Assembly (NCBI GenBank): GCA_013812385.1
Contig: JACCTM010000051.1
Coordinates: 1 to 8,194 of the forward strand
Source of the DNA: Geodermatophilaceae bacterium
GTDB taxonomy: Bacteria > Actinomycetota > Actinomycetes > Mycobacteriales > Geodermatophilaceae
Length of the DNA: 8,194 nucleotides
Direction: 5' to 3'
Shown here: positions 1 through 4,997 of the stretch, in pieces
Layout of the letters: the number at the start of each line of letters is the position of its first letter
Numbering within the stretch: position 1 is the first letter of the stretch
The notes under the pieces: generated by a model
Told to the model about the DNA's origin: nothing
The model's database searches: none
What the model saw: only the letters and a program-made list of their open reading frames with translations
Position numbers and translations under genes: made by a program

Positions 1-834
1 CTGGGTCACGGTCCAGGTTCCGGCCACGAATCCGTCCACCAACAGCGACGACGGCTGCCGGTTGGAGTCGGCGCCGTACCCGTGTGCGGCGTAGTCCACG
101 TCGTACACGACTCGGCTGCGGTCGGCGTGGGAGAGCAACAGGTTGTCGTAGTCATAGAGGTAGCGGACCGGTCCCGGGGTATCAGGATCCGGACGCGGGG
201 CATCCGTTAGGTCGAACAGCTCGGGGCCTTCTCCTCCCTCATCGGTGAAAGTCGTCAGCTGCGGGCGCATGTCCTCGACGACTTCGGCGAGCTAGGTCAA
301 GCCGCACCACGTCTGGACATCTCGAACAGTGGCCGGCCCGAACGCGGCGAGGTAGCGCACGACCAGGCGCTCGACCGGCATCGGATCGAGTAGCTGGCCC
401 AGCCAGCTCTCCAGCGGCGCCTGCAGCGGGCGGCCGGTGCGGCCCCACACGCCACGCGGAGGGACCTGCACCATGGGCAGCCAGGCCCGAGCACCTTAAG
501 CCAGGGCCTCCGGGTCATGCCCGGGAAACCGTTGCGCCAGGCGGTGGCCCAGTTCGGAGGCGATCAGCGGCTCCTCCTCGACCAGCGCCCGGGCTGTGCC
601 GACGAGCGCTTCTCGATCGACACCCGCCAAGCGTCTGCCGAACACGCCCAGGGTGGATCGCTCGATGGGCACCTGAGTCAGCGTGCGCAGGGCCAAGGCG
701 TCTTCGGCGGTGACCAGATGGATGGTGGAGCGCATCAGCGGCAGCCGTACCAGCGCCCTCTCGGTGATGGCGGCGCCGATGGCGACGGGATCGAATGGCT
801 CGCCGGTCAAGCCGTGCCGGCTGGCAAACGGGGC
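1..834 (-). pseudogene. Broken winged-helix DNA-binding protein gene (HTH_42/AlkZ-like, PF06224), 3' end beyond window
   Basis: Read from 834 down to 1 in one frame, this stretch gives the conserved body of the actinobacterial winged-helix DNA-binding family (PF06224, related to the AlkZ/YcaQ DNA glycosylases). Recognisable segments in order are LVRLPLMRSTIHLVTAEDAL, LAQRFPGHDPEALA, MVQVPPRGVWGRTG, VVRYLAAFGPATVRDVQTW and YLYDYDNLLLSHADRSRV, followed by sequence that runs off the left edge. Two stop codons interrupt it: TAA at 498-496, where the family usually has Tyr (EALA-stop-GARAWLP), and TAG at 294-292 (CGLT-stop-LAEVVEDM). No frameshift separates the pieces. The frame is closed by TGA at 837-835, and the usual first ~45 residues are not visible upstream in any frame, so the 5' end is lost too. 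Family assignment is from remembered motifs. The gene is very likely dead, although a sequencing error at one stop cannot be excluded. Confidence 0.8.
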
Positions 835-907
835 TCATGGAGCGGCACCGTGGAGCGCCATGGACGACACCACTCCTTGCCGCGGGTCTCTTTGATATGT
901 CTACTCA

Positions 908-931
908 GGCCCCGGTCCTACTGTCGGGGCC
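908..931 (+). promoter_or_regulatory. GC-rich hairpin directly before the DUF3467 start
   Basis: Perfect 7-bp arms, GGCCCCG at 908-914 and CGGGGCC at 925-931, enclose a 10-nt loop and end one base before the ATG at 933. The only purine-rich, Shine-Dalgarno-like bases (GGGG, 926-929) lie inside the stem, so folding would hide them. It could be a 5'-UTR element, an operator or chance. If translation began at the in-frame ATG at 897, the hairpin would lie inside the coding region. Confidence 0.4.
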
Positions 932-932
932 C

Positions 933-1268
933 ATGACGCAGAACCCGGAGAAATCGTTTGCTTTCCAAGTCCCTGATGACCTGACCGGAGGCGTGTACAG
1001 CAACGTCGTGGCCGTGTGGCACACCCCGTACGAGTTCACTCTCGATTTCGCGGTGATGCTCCCGGCTCAGCAGGTTTCCGGCTCAGACGGGAACAGCCAG
1101 GTGACCCCTTGTCGGGTGGTCTCCCGGGTCAAGATCCCGCCGGCTGTGGTGTTCGAACTGATGCGGGCGTTGAGTGTCAACGAAAGCCTCTACGAGCAGC
1201 GGATCGGCCCGATCCCCCGCCCCGGTCGCGAGGACAGGCCCTCTCCGCCGGCCGGCCCGGCCGAGTAA
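933..1268 (+). CDS. DUF3467 domain protein
   Basis: This 111-aa protein matches the small DUF3467 family (PF11950), whose function is unknown. The family signature is the run from FQVPDDLTGGVYSN through VAVWHTPYEFTLDFAVMLP (about residues 10-45), then CRVVSRVKIPPAVVFELMRAL (about 62-82) followed by a helix, NESLYEQRIG. The C-terminal 20 residues are Pro/Gly/Arg-rich and probably disordered. There is no signal peptide, membrane segment or cysteine cluster, so it should be cytosolic. The ATG at 933 is preferred because it gives the usual short leader before the first strand. An in-frame ATG at 897 would add 12 residues, and neither start has a good Shine-Dalgarno. It stands alone: the winged-helix remnant lies divergently upstream and vapBC follows 43 nt downstream. 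The family call is fairly sure and the start is not. Confidence 0.75.
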   Translation: MTQNPEKSFAFQVPDDLTGGVYSNVVAVWHTPYEFTLDFAVMLPAQQVSGSDGNSQVTPCRVVSRVKIPPAVVFELMRALSVNESLYEQRIGPIPRPGREDRPSPPAGPAE

Positions 1269-1281
1269 CAACCGGCCCATG

Positions 1282-1307
1282 TCAGACTAGTCGTTCGACT
1301 AGTCTGA
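1282..1307. promoter_or_regulatory. Perfect 26-bp dyad, probable VapB autoregulatory operator
   Basis: Two 12-base arms, TCAGACTAGTCG and its exact complement, flank a TT centre (1294-1295). Each arm itself contains the 8-bp palindrome GACTAGTC, at 1285-1292 and 1297-1304, with starts 12 bp apart. The dyad ends 4 nt before the antitoxin ATG. Phd/YefM-type antitoxins and their toxin complexes repress their own promoters by binding such paired palindromes, and the position fits. Binding itself is inferred. Confidence 0.65.
1300..1305 (+). promoter_or_regulatory. Candidate -10 element for vapBC (TAGTCT)
   Basis: TAGTCT fits the actinobacterial TANNNT -10 pattern and sits 6 nt before the ATG at 1312. 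Transcription would therefore begin at or just before the start codon, giving a leaderless message. This fits the absence of any Shine-Dalgarno before vapB. No convincing -35 is visible. The element lies inside the right arm of the dyad, so an operator-bound repressor would cover it. Confidence 0.35.
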
Positions 1308-1311
1308 TGTG

Positions 1312-1548
1312 ATGAGCAGCGTCGGAGCGTACGAGGCCAAGACTCATCTATCTCGACTTCTCGAGCGAGTTGAAGCGGGCGAGACGATCATCATCACCAG
1401 ACACGGCCGCGACGTCGCCAAACTGGTCCCCGCCGACCGAGGAACGTCCGATCCGGACGACACGATCGCCGAGCTACGCGCCGCCCGTGCCGGTGTACGC
1501 CGAGGCCGCAGCTCGGTACGACGAATGATTGACGAAGGTCGGCGCTGA
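1312..1548 (+). CDS. vapB: Type II antitoxin, Phd/YefM family (VapB-like)
   Basis: This 78-aa protein has the hallmark start of the Phd/YefM antitoxin fold (PF02604), VGAYEAKTHLSRLLERVEAG (about residues 4-23), followed by the strand-turn TIIITRHGRDVAKLVPA. That N-terminal half dimerises and binds the operator. The Arg-rich C-terminal tail (TIAELRAARAGVRRGRSSVRRMIDEG, about 50-76) is the part that in this family threads into the toxin's active site to neutralise it. The next gene is a PIN-domain toxin whose ATG overlaps this stop by one base (TGATG), so the two are translationally coupled. A GTG at 1309 is an alternative start. There is no Shine-Dalgarno, and the palindrome immediately upstream suggests a leaderless, self-repressed message. 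Antitoxin identity is strong. The symbol reflects the pairing with a VapC-type toxin. Confidence 0.88.
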   Translation: MSSVGAYEAKTHLSRLLERVEAGETIIITRHGRDVAKLVPADRGTSDPDDTIAELRAARAGVRRGRSSVRRMIDEGRR

Positions 1549-1958
1549 TGCCGATCGTCGTCGATGCGTCGGTCACGATGGCCTGGTGTTTCGACGACGA
1601 AGCCACTGACCAGACCGACGGCGTTCTCGACCGTCTCCGGCATGAGGAGGCCGTCGTGCCCGGGATCTGGCGGCTCGAAGTTGCCAACATCCTGCTCGTG
1701 GCCGAGCGGCGCCGGCGGATCACCGAGGCTCAAACCGCACGGTTCCTCGACCTGCTGTCCCGCCTCCCGATCCGGGTGGAAGCCGCGGCGACTGACAGCG
1801 CCGCAGTGCTCGCGGCCGGGCGACGACACGTCCTCAGTGCCTACGACGCCACCTACCTCGTGCTCGCCGAACGGCTAGCCGCACCACTGGCCACTCTCGA
1901 CGACAAACTCAGCGGCGCTTGCCAAAGCGCCGGCGTGCAACTGCTCATCGCCGACTAG
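1548..1958 (+). CDS. vapC: VapC-family PIN-domain ribonuclease toxin
   Basis: This 136-aa single PIN domain (PF01850) is the usual VapC length. The acidic residues that hold the catalytic Mg2+/Mn2+ are all present: Asp6 in IVVDAS, Glu44 in RLEVANIL, Asp100 in SAYDATYL and Asp118 in ATLDDKL. The toxin should therefore be active when freed from its antitoxin. VapC toxins cut specific tRNAs or rRNA and arrest growth; the target of this one cannot be read from the sequence. The ATG overlaps the antitoxin stop by one nucleotide, with GAAGG at 1534-1538 as a plausible ribosome-binding site, which keeps antitoxin synthesis ahead of toxin. It converges with the response-regulator gene across an 80-nt gap in which I see no clear terminator. 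No frameshift or missing catalytic residue is seen. Confidence 0.9.
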   Translation: MPIVVDASVTMAWCFDDEATDQTDGVLDRLRHEEAVVPGIWRLEVANILLVAERRRRITEAQTARFLDLLSRLPIRVEAAATDSAAVLAAGRRHVLSAYDATYLVLAERLAAPLATLDDKLSGACQSAGVQLLIAD

Positions 1959-2038
1959 CGCCAACAATTGATCATCGTCGCGTCACAGTCGCAGACGGCC
2001 AGGTCGCCCATCGACAACGGATGACTCGAGGTCCATGC

Positions 2039-2701
2039 TTACGGTTCGACGAGCCCCGCGCGGATCGCGAACCTCGTGAGTGCGAGCCGGTCGCGCATCC
2101 CGAGTTTCTGCAGGATGTTGGCGCGGTGCCTGTCGACTGTCTTCACGCTGATGACAAGGACGTCCGCGATTTCCCTCGCGGAGGACCCCTCCGCGATCAA
2201 CTTGACGATTTCCTCTTCACGGGGGGTCAGGATGCTTTCCGGGATCGGCTTTCCGAGCCGGTTCCGTTCGAGGTAGTCACGGATCAGCGCAGCAACCGCT
2301 CCCGGGTAGAGGAAGGGTTCGCCACGGGTGGCCGCCCGGCACGCTTCGATCAGGTCCCGGTCGGCGACGGACTTCAGGACGTACCCTGAGGCCCCCGCCT
2401 TCAGTGCCTCGAAGAAGTACTGTTCGTTGTCGTACATCGACAGCATCAGAATGCGCGTCCGGATACCACGTCGAGCCATTTCGCGGGCTGCCTGCAATCC
2501 GGTCATCCTGGGCATGGCGATGTCGAGCACCGCCAGGTCGATGTCACCGGTGGCAGCAAGCTCAACGGCCTCCGCGCCGTCGGCGGCCTCTGCGACCACG
2601 ACCAAATCGGGTTCGCCATCCAGGATCAGGCGCAGACCTCGGCGCACGAGTGTGTGGTCATCGGCGAGCAGAATTCGGGTCTGCCCAGCCACTGGATTCA
2701 C
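2039..2701 (-). CDS. NarL/FixJ-type response regulator with LuxR-type HTH output
   Basis: This 220-aa regulator has a receiver domain (about residues 9-125) and a LuxR-type helix-turn-helix (about 157-215). The receiver keeps the acidic pair Asp14-Asp15, the phospho-accepting Asp60 (VLDIAMP), Ser88 and Lys110 (YVLKS), so it should be phosphorylated by a partner kinase. The output domain shows LTPREEEIVKLIAEG, then the recognition region ISVKTVDRHRANILQKL, typical of regulators that bind DNA as dimers after phosphorylation. The GTG start at 2701 overlaps the TGA of the upstream kinase by 4 nt, so both are made from one message, kinase first. The target promoters are unknown. The dyad-rich gap upstream of the kinase is an obvious candidate for autoregulation, but this is inferred. 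Confidence 0.93.
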   Translation of the reverse strand: MNPVAGQTRILLADDHTLVRRGLRLILDGEPDLVVVAEAADGAEAVELAATGDIDLAVLDIAMPRMTGLQAAREMARRGIRTRILMLSMYDNEQYFFEALKAGASGYVLKSVADRDLIEACRAATRGEPFLYPGAVAALIRDYLERNRLGKPIPESILTPREEEIVKLIAEGSSAREIADVLVISVKTVDRHRANILQKLGMRDRLALTRFAIRAGLVEP

Positions 2702-3717
2702 GATCCCGCAGTCATCGGGACGGTCAACCGCACGTCGGTGCCTCCTCGGTGGCCCTGGCTGATGGCGAGATCCGCGCCGACGAGAATCGCGCGTTCTCGC
2801 ATTCCGCGGATGCCGGCTCCCTCCATACCACCATCGATGCCTCGCCCGTCGTCGACGACGCGGAGCACCACGCGATGCTGCTCCGTGGTCAACGACAAGC
2901 TCACCTCGCTGGCATCGGCATGGCGCGCGACGTTGGTCAGGCTCTCCTGCGCGACTCGATAGAGCACCAGCTCTGCCTCGCTGGTCAGCGGCGGCAGCCC
3001 AGGGTCAACCCGCCCCACGACCGAGACTCCGCTGGATGCTCTCAAGTCCGAGAGCAGGGCACTGAGTGCACTTGCCAGCCCAAGGTCGTCCAGAACTCCG
3101 GGGCGCAGCCGCCGGGCAACATTGCGGACCTCCTCGAGGCTGGAGCGCACCATTTCCTGTACGTCGCGCAGCTCATGTTTCAGGCCCCGGGGAGCGCGGT
3201 CCACCGTCTGCTTCAAGCTGAGGAGCACCGCGGTGAGGCTCTGCCCGATCTCGTCGTGCAGCTCACGTGCGATCCTGCGCCGCTCGCCCTCTTGGGCCGC
3301 CAGCGCCTGGGCGGTGCTGGCGCCCCGCTCGGCCTCCAGCCGGTCGAGCATTTGGTTGAAGGTGCGGATAAGGTGCGCGAGGTCCCGGTAGCCGGCTACG
3401 GCGAGCCGCTCGCCCGGCCGCAACAGATCCACGCGCTCCATCAGCGCGGTGAGCCCGTCCAGCGGCGACAGGCTCGCCCGGAGCAGCAGCGCGTTGACTG
3501 CCAGCATCAGGGTCAGCCCGCCGACCAAGACGACGACTTCGGTGGTAGAGATCGGCGAGGACACGGTGACTGGCGACAGCACCAACACGGCCGTCGCCGT
3601 GACGAACACCAAGGCGTTGACCAGGAACAACCGCCAGAAGAGCGCCGAGATCGGCGTCCTTCTCGAGCCTGGATGACGATCTGGGACCGGCTGCTGGATC
3701 ACGCGCGCCGCCACCAC
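2698..3717 (-). CDS. Membrane sensor histidine kinase (HAMP, HisKA_3, HATPase)
   Basis: This 339-aa kinase is the partner of the downstream NarL-type regulator. Two membrane helices (about residues 27-50 and 59-80) are joined by fewer than ten residues. There is therefore no extracellular sensor domain, and the signal probably comes from the membrane or through another protein. A HAMP-like linker (about 80-130) is followed by the HisKA_3 dimerisation helix with the phosphorylated His154 (ARELHDEIGQS). The ATP-binding domain has the N-box QESLTNVARHA (about 257-267), DDGRGID (289-295) and the glycine-rich GIRGMRERA (302-310). All catalytic motifs look intact. The GTG start at 3717 follows GGGAGGAG (3738-3731) at a longish 13 nt. 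A second GTG follows directly, and Val6 is another alternative, so the start is uncertain by a few residues. The gene ends overlapping the regulator start. Confidence 0.92.
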   Translation of the reverse strand: MVAARVIQQPVPDRHPGSRRTPISALFWRLFLVNALVFVTATAVLVLSPVTVSSPISTTEVVVLVGGLTLMLAVNALLLRASLSPLDGLTALMERVDLLRPGERLAVAGYRDLAHLIRTFNQMLDRLEAERGASTAQALAAQEGERRRIARELHDEIGQSLTAVLLSLKQTVDRAPRGLKHELRDVQEMVRSSLEEVRNVARRLRPGVLDDLGLASALSALLSDLRASSGVSVVGRVDPGLPPLTSEAELVLYRVAQESLTNVARHADASEVSLSLTTEQHRVVLRVVDDGRGIDGGMEGAGIRGMRERAILVGADLAISQGHRGGTDVRLTVPMTAGS

Positions 3718-3730
3718 CCCAACACCGTCG

Positions 3731-3738
3731 CTCCTCCC
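3731..3738 (-). promoter_or_regulatory. Shine-Dalgarno of the histidine kinase gene
   Basis: On the minus strand this reads GGGAGGAG, the strongest purine-rich stretch before the kinase. It lies 13 nt from the GTG at 3717, somewhat far. Its first three bases (3738-3736) form the end of the neighbouring inverted repeat, so RNA folding could mask part of it. Confidence 0.45.
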
Positions 3739-3756
3739 GGGACAGGCTGTCCAGGG
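3736..3756 (-). promoter_or_regulatory. 21-bp near-perfect inverted repeat before the kinase gene
   Basis: GGACAG at 3740-3745 and CTGTCC at 3747-3752 are exact complements around a single central base. After one mismatch (3739/3753), CCC (3736-3738) pairs with GGG (3754-3756), giving nine of ten pairs. It ends 19 nt upstream of the kinase start. It may be an operator for a dimeric regulator, such as the adjacent response regulator, or a leader-RNA hairpin touching the ribosome-binding site. Confidence 0.5.
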
Positions 3757-3768
3757 GGTTCAGACCCC
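3755..3768 (-). promoter_or_regulatory. Second hairpin (GGGGT/ACCCC) overlapping the kinase leader repeat
   Basis: GGGGT at 3755-3759 and ACCCC at 3764-3768 are perfect complements around the loop TCAG. The stem shares bases 3755-3756 with the neighbouring larger repeat, so both cannot form fully in the same RNA. Together they resemble a small two-state leader, but no ligand or peptide signal is visible. Confidence 0.35.
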
Positions 3769-3783
3769 ATCCTCTCCAGCGCT

Positions 3784-3846
3784 CTGGGAGTCCGTGTACC
3801 CAGGCGTGCACGTTCGGAGAGCTCATAAATGGGTGCTGTACCCCAT
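3784..3846. promoter_or_regulatory. Two GGG/CCC dyads with repeated TGTACCC in the divergent promoter gap
   Basis: The first dyad is CTGGG (3784-3788) with CCCAG (3799-3803). The second is ATGGGT (3829-3834) with ACCCCAT (3840-3846), which has one bulged base. Both contain TGTACCC on the plus strand, at 3795-3801 and 3837-3843, exactly 42 bp apart, close to four helical turns. This gap must hold promoters for both the kinase operon and the stress cluster, so these are candidate regulator sites. I see no clear -35/-10 pair. Confidence 0.3.
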
Positions 3847-3905
3847 GTTCGTGACACACCACCGCAGGCAGGCTGGTAGTAGGGACGCCGGCCTGGGGAG
3901 GGTAA

Positions 3906-4379
3906 ATGCACAGCGATGCACTCGTGGCTGCTCTCGGCGTGGAAACCGTCGCGGCCGTTCATGGCTATCGCCTGGAAGTGATCGCCGAAGCGCGCAGGCG
4001 CGGACTGTCGCTGGTCAGTGAGGCGCCTTCCGATCTCCTATCGCCGTTCGCCGGCGACTTCGGACTCAGTGACACCGCGGACATCCGGCTGATCATCCTA
4101 GAAGGCCCGGATGGCGGGGGCGCCAGGTTGCGTTGGAAGCCAGACACCGGCTGGTGGTTGGCCCGACCCGGAGCCAACCCGGACCGCAACAGTTACGTAC
4201 CCGCAGACGCGCTGGGTTTCGACCTCGTACCGGCCGCCTCAGCGTTGTTGGACTGGGTGGCCCGGAAACTGCACGGCGCACACCGACCGGCCGACCGCGT
4301 CGGCGTCGGCGTACACGCACAGTATGCCGCTGCCGCACCGTGCGGCACAACGCAGAGGAGGAACCGTGGGTCTCGATGA
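3906..4379 (+). CDS. Unrecognised 157-aa protein, first gene of a stress-type cluster
   Basis: I do not recognise this protein with confidence. It is soluble, with no signal peptide or membrane helix. An N-terminal helical part (about residues 1-40, rich in Ala, Val and Arg) leads into an alternating strand region with IRLIILEGPDGGGARLRWKP and GWWLARPG (about 60-90), then a helix ending LLDWVARKL (about 113-121). The overall pattern loosely recalls the actinobacterial DUF6292 family, but this is a weak impression. The last ~35 residues are low-complexity and may be an unstructured tail. The start is well supported: GGGGAGGG at 3895-3902 sits 3 nt before the ATG. The 3' end overlaps the csbD-family gene by 14 nt and contains that gene's ribosome-binding site, so the two are probably co-transcribed. 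It diverges from the two-component operon. Confidence 0.6.
   Translation: MHSDALVAALGVETVAAVHGYRLEVIAEARRRGLSLVSEAPSDLLSPFAGDFGLSDTADIRLIILEGPDGGGARLRWKPDTGWWLARPGANPDRNSYVPADALGFDLVPAASALLDWVARKLHGAHRPADRVGVGVHAQYAAAAPCGTTQRRNRGSR
4356..4361 (+). promoter_or_regulatory. Strong Shine-Dalgarno (AGGAGG) for the CsbD-family gene
   Basis: AGGAGG lies 4 nt before the GTG at 4366 and decides that start against longer in-frame readings that begin upstream. It is embedded in the coding tail of the preceding gene. Confidence 0.7.
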
Positions 4380-4539
4380 CAAGATCACAAACAAGGCAGA
4401 AGAGGTTGCGGGCAAAGGTAAGGAAAAGGTCGGCGAGGCGACCAACGACAAGGACCTGCAGGCCGAAGGCCAGGCCGATCAGGGCAAGTCGAACCTGAAG
4501 CAGGCCGGAGAAAAGGTCAAGGACGCATTCAAGAACTGA
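4366..4539 (+). CDS. CsbD-family stress-response protein
   Basis: This 57-aa, highly charged protein matches the CsbD family (PF05532) over its whole length. It opens with GLDDKITNKAEEVAGKGKEK, continues with VGEATNDKDLQAEGQADQ and ends with LKQAGEKVKDAFK. The Lys/Glu/Ala-rich repeats, with no hydrophobic core, indicate a flexible helical protein of the general stress response. In Bacillus csbD is under sigma-B control, and in actinobacteria such genes are commonly stress-induced; the biochemical role is unknown. The GTG start is chosen because of the AGGAGG just upstream and the exact family N-terminus. It overlaps the end of the preceding gene by 14 nt, and the GlsB-type membrane-protein gene follows after 33 nt, suggesting one transcript. 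Longer in-frame starts upstream give no family match. Confidence 0.93.
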   Translation: MGLDDKITNKAEEVAGKGKEKVGEATNDKDLQAEGQADQGKSNLKQAGEKVKDAFKN

Positions 4540-4572
4540 CCGGGGAAAATTGTGACTAGGAAGGACTGAGTT

Positions 4573-4830
4573 GTGATCGGATTCATCGTTGCGGGACTGG
4601 TGATCGGCGCGCTCGCGCGCCTGGTGAAACCCGGCAAGCAGAACCTCGGCCTGGTGGCAACCCTGCTGCTCGGTTTGGCTGGGTCGGTGATCGGTGGTCT
4701 GGTGGCGAACCTGCTCGGCACTGGCGATATCTTCGAGCTCAACGTGCTCGGCTTCATCGTGGCCGTGGTCGCCGCCGTGGCGCTAATCGGAGTCGCCGAG
4801 GCGATCACCGGGTCGCGCGCGAAACGGTGA
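4573..4830 (+). CDS. GlsB/YeaQ/YmgE-family stress membrane protein
   Basis: This 85-aa protein of the transglycosylase-associated family (PF04226) is three membrane helices and little else. The first is FIVAGLVIGALARLV, which leads into the conserved KPGKQNLG turn. The second is LVATLLLGLAGSVIGGLVANLLG, and the third is LNVLGFIVAVVAAVALIGVAEA before a basic tail, SRAKR. The Gly-rich second helix and the PGKQ turn are family hallmarks. These small inner-membrane proteins are induced by acid, osmotic or envelope stress; their molecular action is not established, and the old name 'transglycosylase-associated' should not be read as an enzyme. The GTG start has AGGAAGGA at 4558-4565 in front. Its position 33 nt after the CsbD gene suggests co-expression as a stress pair. 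Confidence 0.9.
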   Translation: MIGFIVAGLVIGALARLVKPGKQNLGLVATLLLGLAGSVIGGLVANLLGTGDIFELNVLGFIVAVVAAVALIGVAEAITGSRAKR

Positions 4831-4845
4831 GCCGTCCTCCCGGCC

Positions 4846-4867
4846 GCGACCTCGGCGCAGCGGTCGC
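4846..4867 (+). terminator. Weak terminator-like hairpin after the stress cluster
   Basis: GCGACC (4846-4851) and GGTCGC (4862-4867) pair around a 10-nt loop, 16 nt after the stop of the membrane-protein gene. No T-run follows, only AAA. It may end the stress transcript, but the signal is weak. Confidence 0.2.
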
Positions 4868-4997
4868 AAACGACATAGCCGGGCAACGTCGACTATCGGA
4901 ATCAGGCTCGCGGACACGCCGTTGTCTTTGTCATGCGCCCTGATCCACCCGGCTGTCATGTCTGCCCCCGGCTAGGCCGCTCAGCGGAGGCGCAGCT

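Noticed and set aside
292..498. Stop-codon readthrough or recoding in the winged-helix gene
   Set aside because: Two different stops (TAA and TAG), no recoding element seen, and the N-terminus is missing as well. Plain decay is simpler.
2404..3828. Very long open frame (474 codons) on the plus strand opposite the two-component genes
   Set aside because: It is antisense to two genes with complete catalytic motifs. Its translation is Arg/Gln/Pro/His-rich with no domain. Such frames are common opposite GC-rich genes.
3795..3844. Sigma-B/F-type -10 (GGGTAC on the minus strand) for the kinase operon
   Set aside because: The complements of both TGTACCC copies read GGGTACA, but no GTTT-like -35 lies at the proper distance upstream of either.
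4929..4960. TGTCATG direct repeat upstream of the first CNNM gene
   Set aside because: There are only two copies of a 7-mer 25 bp apart, with no dyad and no link to a known regulator.
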